Assembly: GCA_030272155.1 (NCBI GenBank)
Contig: CP126204.1
Coordinates: 3,153,501-3,217,500, forward strand
Length of the DNA: 64,000 nucleotides
DNA from: Tetradesmus obliquus
Taxonomy: Eukaryota; Chlorophyta; Chlorophyceae; Sphaeropleales; Scenedesmaceae
Direction: 5' to 3'
Numbering within the stretch: the stretch's first letter is position 1; the number at the start of each line of letters is the position of its first letter. Positions 22,671 through 35,531 of this stretch are shown piece after piece. Under the pieces are notes generated by a model, which saw nothing but the letters and a program-made list of their open reading frames with translations, had not been told where the DNA came from and did no database searches. The translations under genes were made by a program, and so were the position numbers.

Positions 22671-25564
22671 TCAGTACTGCGCGCGGGCGCCCATAGCGGC
22701 GCCAGCAGCAATCACAGATGCATGCTGGCGCTGCTGGAAGTACTGCTGCTGCTGGTGCTGCGGCGCTGCGTACGCACTGATGTGCAGCACATTGCTGCCG
22801 CCATACTGCTGCTGCTGCTGCGCGCCGCACTGCTGCGCGCTGCTGTGCCCCTTGTCGCTGCTCCTGCGGGGCCGCACCACCACCGGTGTTCCCAGCAGCT
22901 GCAGCAGGCCTGCTGCTGCATGCCGCACATCGCTGTCATGCACCTCCCGCAGCAGTGACACCACAGCCGGCACCGCACACTGGGCCTTCAGCACAGCCAC
23001 ACAGCGCGGCACAGCTGCAGCCAGCCGCCGCAGCATGTGCACGGCAGCCAGCCGCACATCAACGCTCTTGCCGCTATCAGATAGCACGCGCAGCAGCGCA
23101 GCCAGCGCAGGCTCCTGGCACAGCCGCTCCTGTGCTGCTGCTGTGTCCACGATGCCGGTGAGGATGCAGGCTGCCTGCAGGCTCTGCTCGCTGCTACCTT
23201 CCAGCACCTGTGCCAGCAGCGGCGGCAGGCAGCCGGAGATGCACACAGCTGCATGCAGCTGCGGGTGCTGCTCTGTGAGCACCACCAGCAGCTCCAGTGC
23301 TGCATTCAGCACCATGGGCCCCTGGCGGCGGTGTGTGGGGATGAGCAGCGGCATCAGCGCAAACAGCACCTGGTGCCAGCCCGCCGCCATGCTGCGCTGC
23401 TGCTGCTGCTGCTCGCCTGCATCGCTGCTGCTGCCGGGGCTGGGGCTCAAAGGGGGAGCTGGCAGCTCCGATTCGATGCTGGCTGCTGCCTTACTCAGCA
23501 GTCGCAGCGCTGACAGCTGCACCGGGGCGTCTGCTGCAGGGTGCAGGGCTTCAGCAAGGGCCGGGATCAGTGCCGGCTCCAGCAGCACGTTCGCGCCGCT
23601 GCAGCTGCTGCTGCTGCTGCTGTCTGCGCTGCTCAAGGGGCCGCTGCTGACGCTGTCGAAGACGCTGCTGCTGCTGCCACCACACATCGCGCTCGCGCAG
23701 TTGCTGCCGCTGCTGCTGCTGTCGCAGGACCAGCCGAGCTGGCCGGCTGCCATGTGCGCTGCCTTGACCTCCGGGCTGATGCGCCTGCTGCGCAGCAGCT
23801 GCAGCAGCACAGCGCTGTCCGGGTTGTCCCAGAGCTGCTGCTTCAGCGCATCATACTTGCAGATGGCAGACAGCGCACCCAGCACTGCAACTGACACCTC
23901 GGGTGCTGGCTTCGCTGCTTTCTGCAGCTTGCTGAGCAGCAGCTCCACAGCCCCCAGGTCAATCAGCGCCATGCGGTTGCTGTCATCCATGCTGAGGTAC
24001 TTGACTGTGTCGATGCAGTCAACCACCTTCTGCACATGCGCAGTGTGCTGCCGGGCCTGCTTTGCCGCCAGCAGCTCCGCATGTGCGCTGCCGCATGCAT
24101 CACCGAAGAGGTCTGGCCCCTCCTCATGCAGCGTCGGCGGGATGCTGCAGCAGCCATCATCCGGCTGGCCGCTGCTGCTGCAGCGCAAGAGGCGGCTGGC
24201 GGCTGTGCTGCCGCAGGCAAAGCCGCAGCCGCTGCTGGTGCTGCTGCAGCTGCTGCTGGTGCTGCAGGAAGAGGCCGCCTCGCTGAAGGAGCTGCGCCTG
24301 CTGACGCAGCCGTTCTGGCGGATGATGCTGAGCAGCGGCGACAGCACGCCTGTGTCGCAGGTTGCAGGAGAGTAGTCCCGCATCCCGTGGCTGCCAGGCA
24401 TACTGTTGATAGCCTCTGCCAGCACCTGCTTTGCCTTGCTGATGCTGCCGCGGTACAGCGAAGCGCTGCCGTGGGTGGGGCTGCTTGTCAAACCTAGCGC
24501 TGCGATCGACTTGAGCATTGAGCCGCCGCCCCTGCTGCTGTAGCTGCTCCATGCGTTGCCATTGTCCTGCGAAGGGCGCCGCAGGTCGTGACTGGTCCTG
24601 TTGCGGTGCGGCAGGCAGCGCTGGCGGCTGGCACCGGCTGCGAGCAGCTGCTGCTGCATGCCGCTGCTGCTGCTGCTGTGCGTGTCGGTGCTGCGGCGCT
24701 GCTGCGTGAGCTGCTGGCGCTGCTTGCTGAAGACCAGGGCATGCAGCTGGATGCCCATGCTGTTGTCAGCGCCGCCTGGGGTGCTGCAAGCTGAGCGAGG
24801 GGATACCAGCGGGCTGCTGGCATCATCTGCGACAGCAGTGCAGGGTGCAGACGGGCAGCAAGCGGTGCATGTGGTTGATTACAACAGTGCAGGAACGTGG
24901 TCAAAGGTGGCTGTTGACCGATGACAGTGGAGCAGCAACTAGCAGCACACACGCTAGCAGAGTTGATGTGATGATGACTGTGGCATCTTATATGGTGTGT
25001 GGGACAGGCAAACTGTTACCGTAGTGCTTGTTGCCCTGTTGTTGCCATGCAAGCACCACCATGCGCAGCCGCTGCTCACAGAGTCTGTGCAGCTGCTTGC
25101 CATGGGACACATCACTGCTCACCTTGCTGCTGCCTGCTCTGCGCCTGCTGCCTGTTGCAGTCTTGTGAACTGCGCAGGGCGTGGCCGTGCCCCCTAGGCG
25201 TGCTGGATCGTGAATCTGCAGGTGAGCCAGGCTGGCCAGCGGCATCGACCTGTGGAGCCCGCTGCCTGGCCAGCGAGTTGACTGCCACGCTCTTCGGCAG
25301 CTCCAGCAAAGGCATGCCTGAATTGATCATATCTCGGACGTCCTCTAAGTGTGCAAAGCGTGGCCTGCAGCAGCGCAAATCAAGATGCCAACACAGATGC
25401 GCACAGCAGGTCGACCGCAGTCCCATTGCGGCCAAGCTACAACATACAAACTGAAGCAAATGAATCATCATGTCAGACAGCCCATGTCCGCTGAAAGCGC
25501 CCACACAGCCCGGCTGTGCTGCTTGAAGAAGACAATACTCCGCAGGACGACACCCAATCCTCAA
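22671..25564 (-). CDS. armadillo (ARM)-repeat protein
   Basis: Two exons join in phase: 25564-25123 (donor CAAG/GTGAGC) and 24826-22671 (acceptor GTCGCAG), giving about 865 aa. The long second exon opens with a Ser/Gln-rich disordered region. From roughly residue 380 to the end it has helical ARM-type repeats: 'LGAVELLLSKLQ', 'VAVLGALSAICKYD', 'LELLVVLTEQHPQL', 'GCLPPLLAQVLEGSSEQSLQAACILTGIV', 'LAAVHMLRRLAAAVP' and 'VVSLLREVHDSDVRHAAAGLLQLLG'. It ends in a Gln/His-rich tail. ARM proteins are scaffolds or adaptors; no catalytic motif and no U-box or F-box is visible. The first exon holds RFAHLEDVRDMINSGMPLLE, a plausible ordered segment; whether the ATG at 25564 is the true start or another 5' exon exists is open. 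Few introns and no exon echoes, unlike its neighbours. Confidence 0.7.
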
Positions 25565-28500
25565 ATAAGTTTCTAATGCTCAAACAATGCTGAGAAGGAA
25601 CCGATTCCAGTTCTGAAATGCCAGCAGCTGCATCCCTGGGGTGTTCCACGGCCCACCAACAAGACGCCTGTGTGGCCCCTTCTCACCTTGTCGGCCCACA
25701 CATGATCTTAGTGCTCCTACTCAACTACGTCCCCTTTGCTGCAGGGCCGTAGCTCTACAAGAGAATGGTATGAAAAAAATTTTGCGCACTCGCATCACAT
25801 ACTCGCGAATTTCATTTGTCTGACTAAATTAATACATCGTTACCAAACGTGACGCAAGTTAATCAACGCGATAGGGCGATATAGGACGTCGTTGGAGGAT
25901 GAGAGAGTGCTAGGTGATTATGAGGTTTTATGTGATGTCTGAGTGATAATAGCATCATCGTGTCTGATCTTTATCAAAGGTTGTGAATAAACGAACGTGC
26001 TTGAAGGTATTTTGGGTTGGCCGCTGGCAAGGCTCAACAGAGTGCCACGTCAGGGCGGGGCGCGGCATGGCCCTGTTCCCTCCTCGGCAAGCCACTGTCT
26101 TTTCTCATCAATTGATCTAGCGTGCATGAAGCATCACGATGAAGCCTGTGAAGAAAATCCAGCGTCAGCATATCTGTTGTACAGCGTGGCATGCTGTGAT
26201 TGGAGCTGGCTGAACATGAAGCCTCAGGCCAGGCTTGCACTGTCAGCATGCATGCCATATGGCCTGCTGTCAGCCTCCGGGGGGCGGGATCAGCAGCAGC
26301 AGCCTTGACAGCAACCCTTGGTTGTTTATTCAGCTGCACACGGGTGTCTTGTATGCTGAGAGCAAACCTGCAACCTCATCATGATGGTCTTGCTTTGTCT
26401 TTTGCACCACGTGGCTGGTGAAGTTCGTTGCACAAATGCGTGATGTTAAGCATGGGGCGCAGCAGACAGCATCAGGGCAGCTAGACTGGCTGCCTGCCAG
26501 GCATGATCTGTGATCAACGCCAGAGGCTGTGTGCTGGCTGCCTGACTGTAGGGGATGGGACCTGGCCACAGCCATTACACGTGAATTCGTTCTTAGACAT
26601 GTGACGCTCACACAAGCCTTGCTGTCCACAAATAAATTACACTTTGCTTGCAAGCTGGCAATCGAAGCGATCGGATCGGTCTGTGTACATGGTTGCACTG
26701 CAGGAAGCACACTTTGCAGCACTGCTGCTGGCCACTGCGACAGCAGGCCTGCATAGCTGCTTTACGCACCCAGGTTAGGCAGTGTCTTGTCAAATGGAAT
26801 GTGACATTGTTACAGTTGTCGCCCAGCTCAGCCTGTGCTGCGCCCATCAGAAGCATGCCCAACACCTGAACTGCTCACATGCGTGATCAGCAGCAGACAC
26901 CACCTGCACAGCTGGCCATATGCATGTGGATGATCAGCACGCGACCACAACAACATCAACGTCAACAACAACATGAACAACTCTACCACTGCACCCTGCT
27001 GGGGCCAAGCTACTGCGCAACGCAGCTCAACAATGTGACTCTTCAAAATTCAGTGCTTCCTGCAGCAGGGCGTGCAGCCTGTGCTGCGTGCGCCTGCTGG
27101 GCAGGCCAGGAGAAGCAGAGCCCTCTGTGGCAGCCTGCAGCACCCACTGCCATGCATAGGCAGGCAGGGAAACTGCAAGGCGCCAACCGGCATATGTTAG
27201 CATTCAAACATGCACCTGTGTGTGTGTGTAGCCACACACGAGAGCTGGTGCCGTCAACTATTCAACTTGCCCTCAACAGAGCTGGGCATGAATCGTCCCA
27301 GGCTAAAGCTGATCTGATAACAAACCACCGCCAACACGGCTAGCTAGGGTGTACCTGTGATCATACCATGCCATATCATATCGTATCATTTGTATGGCTA
27401 CGGCTGCACCGCAACAGGCGGGCAACCCAGCCAGTATAAGTAAGGCAACTCTAATGACCAGCGCGCTATGCATGGTGTCTATGCAAGCAACATGCGACGC
27501 GTACAACATAACGCCTGAAGTTCTATTCGAACCTATGCACGAAGATTAGTGTACAAAAAGCGGTATACAGCCCCCAAGCAGTCGCCAGCCGGGGTGTCAG
27601 GCGCCATCGCTACCCCCGACAGCAACTGAGATCATGCGGCCGTATAACTCCCCTCACGCCATTGCAGCACTGGCTAGCCGGCAAGCAGCCGCCGCCCAGC
27701 AACACTTCACACGCTGTTGCGGCTGCTGCACAACACCACCAGCCACAACTGCGCAGCATGTGGATGCTGCTGCTGCTGCTGCTGCTGCACACACCAAAAA
27801 CTGCCTCAGCAGGGCAGAAGCTGTGCTGCACGCGTCTCCTGCAAGCAGCCGGCCAGATCATCTGCTCTGTTTGCACCAGGGCAGCAGCTCCCGTAAGCCA
27901 GCGCTGCAGGGCTGCTGCACCATGCATTGCAGCAACAAGCAAGTCAGGGTTGCGGTGTGCCACGGAGGCACCTGTTGTTGTTCTCGCCTGCACCACCTGC
28001 TGTGATGTGCGCATGCCAAGCAGCCATTCAGGCCGATTGCAGCGCACTGTGCCTGCACACCGCCAAGTCAAACTGTGCAATGTATCTGAGAACTCGACTG
28101 CCTGACACACTCACGGAAAACTTGGCAGCCCCAAATCTGCCCGCACGGCATCATGCGACGGCGGCTCACGGCATGATGTTGTAACATGTAACATGCCGGC
28201 CGCACGCCTGAATGGTGATGAAATGGTTGCGTCAGTTGGTGTGCGGTACGCGCTGCTGCAGTGCCTGGACGACCTTGAAACACATACAAGGCAGGGCACT
28301 GCAGCAGGACCGGCACACGGAAATTCTGGGGAACTAGCTGCAAAAACCCCGGCACGGCCTGACGAAACAGGCTGACAATCAATGTGTATCAGTAATTAAC
28401 GCACAGGACGCCTCCTCCTTGCGGCGCAATCAGCCAAAGGCTGTCCACCAAATGCACATGCACCTGCTGTGCATGCAAGCACAGGCTGATACTGTGCTGC

Positions 28501-29964
28501 CTGCATGCACCGATGCCGCCAACCAAGCACACACAGATACACACGACCACAACCAGCAACAAGAGTTGACTGTAACAGCTAGCCTCATCACACACGAGTG
28601 ACGCCAAGACGCCCTGCAGAATGAGCAGGTGCGAGCTGGCTTTTGCTGCAGGACAATACGCAGCAGATGCACAGGAGCGCTCTTTGCAAACCGGAACTAC
28701 TACACGCAACACAACCCAACATGTCACATGACAAACGCCGTGTGTCAGCAGACATCCAGCGGCGCCAGCTACTGCCAACTTCCAACTGAGCAAGGCATCA
28801 CACCTACCAAACTACTACTACTACTACTGCAAAGGGCTCCTCTGCGAGTGCAGCAGCCCTGCTGCTCGTTCTGCAAACCCTGTACCCTGCACACCACTTG
28901 TGCACACACTCGCAATGGGGACATGCCGGCTCACACCAGACATGGAGACGGCGCCAGCTGCCAGCTTTCTCAGCAATGGAAGTTGTGTTGTGGTGAAGCG
29001 GAGCAGCTCTTGCAGCTGGACTCCCCTACGTGCACGCATGACCAACACAGACCGCTCTCTGAAACCAGCCACTGCTGCCAAGTTCTGCTGCACGGTACAA
29101 TACGCAGCAGAGATTCTCAACAAGGTGCAGGCACGTCCTGATGCTTTGGACAATTGCCCGACTGCAAAAGGGGTGCAGAAACCCAGCGGAAACTAACTGC
29201 AACGCTGCACCGCTCCCTGCAGCGATCAACTTGATGGTTGATGCCGAGTGCAGCAGCATGCAGCAACAGCAGCTGTGTCAGCACCATCATCTCTGCTCTC
29301 GTGCCCTCGCCTAGGCTGTATGCTCGCACCACCAGCACAACCAGAGGATGGTGCATCAGACCACGCCAGACCGCATGCATCACTGCTGTTGCTGTTCTGA
29401 CAGAACCGCCCCGGCCCTTAAACCCAGTCAACCCTTCAAGCATCTGCTGCTGTTATGTCAGTATGCACACTGCCTGTCTGCTTTGTCAAAGAACGCAGCC
29501 ACCAAAACACAGAACGGTCAAGCCCCAGCCCTTACTCATCCCTCCTCAGCAGCAGCACCATGCATGTGCACACAGAGCAGCAGCACAGCGTACGAGTGCT
29601 AGCAGCAGCAGCAGCACTATGCACAGGCATCTTTCAAACCTGTTTGAATTCGCCATCAAGGCACAAACCGCAGCAACACAATGCAGGCAGGCATGCGCCG
29701 AAAACCTGCGACGATCGAATGCGCTCACTTGCTGCCGTTTTGCAATCAGCAGAATACCGCCAGGAAGAGCAGCACTGTGCATACAACACCAGCAGCAGCA
29801 GCAGCTTCATTGCCCAGCCTGCTTGGCTGCGACACACATTGCAGGCGCGCTGTAGCTGCTGCTGCACACACCAATGCACTGCAAATCAGCAGCCATCAAT
29901 CAGTCCAGAGCTGCTGCCGATGTCCGGCCTGCTGAGCCCTGCAGTCTGGGCATCTGCCGCTGCC
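25565..29964. other. intergenic, no gene supported
   Basis: Lies between the armadillo gene start and the CBM20 gene stop. About 25760-26000 is AT-rich and free of CAG tracts, unlike the rest of the window, and may be the armadillo gene's upstream control region. From 27.4 kb the plus strand is again AC-rich, as below 22.6 kb, downstream of a leftward gene. Open frames here are short and of low complexity. Confidence 0.35.
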
Positions 29965-32900
29965 TCACCGCATGGCTGTGACTGTCGCAGCCTCCATGCT
30001 GCTGCTGCTGCTGCCAGTGCCCAGGCTCGCTGTCAGTGCCGCCAGCCGCCGGTCAGCCGCCAGCATCCTCGGATCAGTGGGATCTTCCACCCAGTGATCC
30101 ATCTCGGAAGAGTGAGCCAGCGCCGCCATCACACTTTGCAGCGCCTGCCAGCGTGCATACTCCTCTGGGCCGGCCCCAGCACGAGGCGGCGGCACATACA
30201 CTTGCGGCTGCGGCGGCTCCTGCTGCTGCTGCTCCTGCTGGCCTCCAGACCATGGGTCCTGGTGGGCTTGATGCTGCTGCCCTGATGAGGGAGAGAAGCG
30301 AGGCTTGTCAGTCCAGTGCTGCATCACGCGTGGATCATGCTGCTGCACGCTCGGATCGCGGATGCTGGCAGCAGCCTCCCTGCTGCTGCTGAGGTCCATG
30401 CTGCTGCTGCTGCTGCTGCCCTGCTGCTCCATCATGCTGTAGTAGCTGCGGGCCGCCATTGCCGAGGATGCATTGTCGATGTCATCCGCGCTGCTGGTGC
30501 TGCTGCCGCCAAACCTCGGGCTGTCGGTGTGCACCGCCACGCCAGTTGCACCTGCAGGCACCGAGGAGTAGGGTGTGCTGCGCCAGCTGACGCCTCTGCC
30601 GTAAGGTGCCTTAGATTTTGTGGTCCTCTTGACTGCCTTGCTCCAAGTGTCAAGAACCAGCACGCCGCGGCGGCGTCCGTTGTTGCCCTGGGCCACTGGC
30701 ACCTCCATTCCGAGGTTGTCTCCTGGCTGCCACTTGTCAACTGAGGTGTCGCTGTTGCGCACCACGTACTTGTACTCAACCAGCTCCCTGCAACGAAAAG
30801 ATGCGACCAGGAAAAGCAAGCGTCATTAGATATGTCATACAAGATGTATGCCATGCGTGCAAGTGCGCTTGCTGCAACTGCCAACTGGCACGCAGGAAGC
30901 TGTGCGCTGCTGCTGCTGCTGATCAGGGCAGCAACTCCCTCTCCGGGAACCTCCTATCTCCGAAAGTCCGGCTTGACATGTAAACAGGTCCTAACTCAAC
31001 ACACAACCAAACAAATAACCAACTCACCCTGCGGGCAGCTCCACGCTGGCCTCCCACACGTTGCCCTCCTGCCAGGTCAGCCGCACCGCATTGTCCACGT
31101 TCCAGGCCCCCAGGCTGGCGCAGCTGCCCACCACCAGCAGGTGCTGGCCCCACTCCACCTGGAGCCGGATGTTGAAGCGCACAGGCGTGCCAGCCGCCAG
31201 GATGCGCTTGACCTGCGGCAAGTGAGGCAGCACGTGACACAGCAGTGTGTCAGTGATGGCAGGAGGAGCCTTGGTGGCTGTTAAAGTGCACGGGCGAGCC
31301 GCCAGTAACGATGCGCTATGACCTGCAGCAGCCGTCACACCTGCTTGCTCTTGTTCCAGGAGTCCTCCACATCCAGGGCAAAGGCTTCAGCAGAGCCCCC
31401 GGGCGGCTCCAGGCTCATATTACTACAAACCATCCATCTCGAAGCGCTGCAAACACCTGTCACATAGACATATAAAAAGAACAGCTGTCACACAGAAATG
31501 ATCATAAAAAGAAGAATAAAAACCCACCTGCTTGCTCTTGTTCCAGCTGTCCTCCACGTCAAGGGCCAGGGCCTCAGCAGGGCCCCCGGGCAGCTCCAGG
31601 GACACGTTGTCTCCCTCCTGCCAGCGCACCACGCTGCCATCCGCGTTGCGCACCACATACTTGTACTGGATGTGCGCGCTGCACGTGGCAACAGTATGGC
31701 AACAGATGTTGTCAGAAAGAAAAGCGGAGAAGCGGAGACGTTTCAGGGGTAGCTGTGCGTGCTGTGATGAGGCAGAAACTTAAAATGCATGCTGCACATA
31801 TGCAGCAGCACCCGTGAACGCCAATGAATCAGCCCACGCAGCCGGCCAGATGCCAGTCACAAAACAAAGCCACTCGTGCTACATATATGCACCAATTGTT
31901 GCTGAGGCTTGATCAGTGTTCTGATGATGACAATTGCAAAACATTGGAAGCTCACCCTGCAGGCAGCTCCACGGACCCCTGCCAGATGTGCCCGGGGCTT
32001 CATGCCAGGCGTACACCAGCCAGCACGTCCCCTCACCCCAAACTCAAATGCGCACGCAGTGCAACTCCACAAACACAGCTGTCGTGCTGCGCCTCACTCC
32101 GCGATCAGCTCCTCGAGCCTTATCAGATGCAACACACCAACATGCAGCCAGCCCGTCATCCTGCAAATGCACACAAATTGCGTTTGAATGGGTTCAATGA
32201 GAAACTCACCCTGCAGGCAGCTCCACTGATCCCTGCCAGATGTGTCCTGGGGACCATGCCAGACGTACACCAGCCAGCACATCCCAGTCGCCCAGCGCTG
32301 CGCAGTTTCCCACCAGGTACACCTCCTGGCCCCAGTCGGTCTTGTAGCGCACGTGGAACTGCAGCAGGTTCAGAAGCACAGGGTGGCATGTGGTTTAGAA
32401 GGTTGGCGCAGCGAATGCACCGGGCGGTGACGGCTGCGATAGAACAGTCTGAGTTGTCTTGCAAGCTGTGAGTTTGCAGGAGAGTGGCTCAGCGCTCTGC
32501 TGCAGGCTGCCCTGCATGCAAGTATATGTGTGCTGGTATTATTGTATGCATACGTGCATTGTGCATTATGCGCAATGCGTGGCTGCTGCCGCCGCACCTT
32601 GACTGAGCGTGTGCTAGAGTAGAGGCTCCTGCCATTCTTCAGCTTGAACCGCTTCAGCCCTGCGTCAGCTAAAACCTACGCGTCAGCTTTGTGCCTAAAG
32701 ATTGCGGCTTTTTAGGGTTATTTTGCTGCAATGCGGCTGCACAGGTGCGGCAGGCAGTGCCGGCTGCCACCCTGCGCTGCCGTTGGTGACATAGCTCAGA
32801 GCAACTTGGCAAGGCAGGCCTGCCTGCTTGGTTTGCACTTTCAGCTGCTAATGAGGCGGGCGTATCAGCAGGCATGCTGATGGTGCGGTACCCGCGCAGT

Positions 32901-33292
32901 GCTGCTGAATTGCTAGCTGCTGCTGGCTGTCCTGCAAGCACTGCGCCCCACCTGCTGCTGCAGCGCTGTGGCCGTTGCCGTTGTGGCGTGACTGCTGCTC
33001 CTGCTGCTGCTGAGTCTTCTGCAGGGCATAAATCAGGTCCCAGCACGGCCTTAGCAGCAGATCAGCGGGCTATGTGGCCGACACAGTGTCCACTGCTTGC
33101 AACCCTCACACGGCCTGCACATGTCCACACAACGGCACTGCTGTAGCCCCGCCGCACCTGGTAGCGCGGCATCGTGTTTGGTCCTCGTCGATAGTAGGCA
33201 GAGATCGCTACGCTCCTCCTGCCAGCAGGCAACGTGACTGCCATTTTCGGAGCAGGCCCTTGAGGAGCACGGAGCCTGCTGAAGGTCTGCAT
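29965..33292 (-). CDS. plastid-targeted protein with two tandem CBM20 starch-binding domains
   Basis: Six exons join in phase to about 506 aa: 33292-33158, 32675-32598, 32358-32210, 31678-31528, 31212-31028 and 30787-29965. The first 45 residues are Arg/Ser/Ala-rich with no acidic residue, like a chloroplast transit peptide. Domain 1 (about residues 75-170) shows F.VRYKTDWGQEVYLVGN, LGDWD, VRLAWSPGHIWQGSVELPAG and YKYVVRNADGSVVRWQEGDN. Domain 2 (about 178-275) repeats the pattern: FNIRLQVEWGQHLLVVGS, LGAWNVDNAVRLTW and YKYVVRNSD..VDKWQPGDN. These Trp-bearing motifs are the alpha-glucan binding signature of CBM20. The remaining ~230 residues are Ser/Gln/Pro-rich with no enzyme domain. Tandem CBM20s occur at the N-terminus of DPE2-type glucanotransferases, but no catalytic domain follows here. 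Likely role: a starch-granule or pyrenoid-sheath binding scaffold (inference). Confidence 0.8.
31337..32035 (-). repeat. exon echoes in the CBM20 gene
   Basis: Two partial copies lie downstream of their parent exons. About 31430-31337 repeats the 3' half of exon 4 (peptide ALDVEDSWNKSKQ) with a GTGTGA donor. About 32035-31950 repeats the 3' part of exon 3 (PGHIWQGSVELPAG) with a GTGAGC donor and an in-frame stop in place of Trp. The intact exons give full CBM20 domains, so these are surplus. Confidence 0.8.
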
Positions 33293-35531
33293 CCTTGAAA
33301 GAGCTAATGATGGATCGGATTATGTTTGGATGTGGCGGACAGCGACAAGGACTGGAGTTTTCGGGTGTTCGCTTGGCCGAGACGTCGGAGAACTTCACAT
33401 GCAGCAGTACAGATCACAGCACGCATTCGCGCACTTGATGATACCCTATTTCGGCTTCCTCATCCTGAAACTAGTTGGCCCCAGAGCGATCTGTAGGAGG
33501 TGCGTAGGAGGGATAACCAATCGTCTCCTACAATCACACCCGGTCGCACTTGCAGCTCAACTGAGATCACAGCTCCACAAAACAACATTTAAAGGTGATC
33601 AAAGGTTCTTATGCGGTTTAAGTAGCTCCCTGACGTGTTGAAGGCGATGCGAGGATGATGCGTCCGCCGCAGATGGGTGGGACCAGCGTAGTACGCAGTC
33701 GAACCTTATAAGTTTATTGCAATATAGTTTTGATAGGGGATGCTGTTCCTCAGGGTGGCTATGTCTGCTGGTCACCTGCATACCCAGGCCTATCAGCTGT
33801 GCCAGCTCAGCTGCAAGCAGTCAGGCATGGCCTTTCACTCCACGATGCATCATTGACAGTCCTCGATTACATTATATTAATGCTTGTCAGCCAGGTTCGA
33901 GGCCCTCAGCTGTGTATAAGCTACCTGCTATGCCAGCCTGGCAGGGCAGCAGCACTGCGTAGCTGAGCTAAGCAGCATGCACACTACTACAGTTTCCTTG
34001 CAGCAGCGGCGAGAGGACACACACTTGGAGGCATTTAAACACCAGAGCCTAACATGCATCTGCGAGCAATGCCGTTGTGGCAGACTTGTACCAGTGCAAG
34101 CCGCAAGTGAGACTCTCACCGGCCCGGTGCGCCGGGCGCAGCTACTAGCTGTAGTGATAGCCGCTACTAGCTGCTGCCCAGGTCCCACTCTGCAAGTCAC
34201 AATAAAGATGCCCTGGCATTAAGCAAGCTGCATGCCATGTGCGCGCTGCTGCACCAGGTGCATGCCATGTGCGCGCTGCTGCCACCAGGTGCACACAGAC
34301 TGCTGCAGCTATCCATCAGCATGCTCGATGCTCAGTAACCAGGTTGTGACAACACGTCCCCATCATGCACAGCACGTGGCACCATGCCAGTGCCTGCTGG
34401 CCTGCAGTGCCTGCTGGCCTGCAGTGCCTGCTGGCCTGCAGTGCCTGCTGGCCTGCAGTGCCTGCTGGCCTGCAGTGCCTGCTGGCCTGCAGTGCCTGCT
34501 GGCCTGCAGTGCCTGCTGGCCTGCAGTGCCTGCTGGCCTGCAGTGCCTGCAGTGCTCACATGCAACATGCCTGCTCGACTCTGATTACAATCGCATACGC
34601 CGTGCACCAGCACCCAGCATCACTGCTGCAACAACTGCTGCAAAACAGTACACTGGAAGCAACACAGCGCTGCTCCGTCGGCCTGCATTCAACAGGTGCC
34701 GCATGTTGCCAGCCAGGGCTGCTGCTGCTGCTGCTGCTGACAAGCTGCAGGGGAAAGAGATGCTGAGTACGAAGCTGAACCAACCAAATCTAACTATGGC
34801 AGCACCTGCAAAGCAAAAGCCTTTAGGCATCAACTGCTCCTGTCTGCACAGCTGCTGCAAACACTCCTCGCAACACGGAGCCAATGAATTCCTTTTGCGT
34901 GTACCAACAATGCCTTAGCCCATTGAACCCCAACCAGCTGCTACCCTACCACTGCAGCATGCCGCTGCATGCTGCTTTAGCGCAAAGAAACAGAGAATCC
35001 TGCAGCACAACTCCCAGTTTACGCCTTGTGCGCTGCTGCAAACTGTGTGGCCACCGATTGGTCTGGCGTGCTGCTGCTGTCGCGCGGCAGCAGCTCGCAT
35101 TGCGCGTAGTGCTGCACGGGTCAAGCAGACAGGCATCAGCAGGCAGCGCAGCACAGAGAAGCACGTCTCACCATTTGTTTCAGAGCCTGTGGAAGCTACC
35201 ATGGGCAGACAAGTGATGCAAACAGCGTGCAGCTGCTGCACCTCAACCGTTCTTCCTTTCCATCCTGCATGCCGTGTTGCGCCTCAGACTGCTCTGGACA
35301 GGACCCTGTTTGAACCTGTTTGTTTGCCTGTCTGCGCTGCAGCCAGGGTCCGTGCTGCATCTGTACAATCACAAGGTGTTGCACAACCTCATTCGCCCGA
35401 CTATGCTAGAAGGCTTCCATGCAGATGTAATCACTGTGAAAACAACCCAGCACCTGCAGCAGCTGGTCAGCCAGCATCAGCGCCACCATGCTCTCCACCA
35501 TGGGCACCGCAACAATCAGACTACGATGTTG
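33293..35531. other. intergenic, no gene supported
   Basis: Lies between the CBM20 gene start and the chorismate synthase 3' end. About 33293-33740 is relatively CAG-poor and may hold the CBM20 promoter. The rest contains a minisatellite and a 30-bp direct duplication (34231-34260, 34261-34290). The terminal exon of chorismate synthase may hide in 34.9-35.5 kb. Confidence 0.35.
34391..34552. repeat. 17-bp minisatellite, 9 copies plus a partial
   Basis: TGCCTGCTGGCCTGCAG is repeated head to tail without change from 34391 to 34543, followed by a 9-bp remnant. The perfection suggests recent expansion. Open frames across it on both strands only translate the repeat. Confidence 0.95.

Noticed and set aside
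22780..24375. 531-codon plus-strand open frame
   Set aside because: Antisense shadow of the armadillo-repeat exon; its Ser/Ala/Cys-rich composition comes from the complementary reading of CAG/CTG codons.
29238..30285. plus-strand open frames of 205 and 276 codons
   Set aside because: Low-complexity frames, partly antisense to the last CBM20 exon; no recognisable domain.
33885..33925. tRNA T-loop-like word (GGTTCGA)
   Set aside because: No acceptor or anticodon stems could be folded around it; no tRNA gene was found in the window.
34332..34766. open frames across the 17-bp minisatellite on both strands
   Set aside because: They only translate the repeat unit; no independent evidence for a protein.
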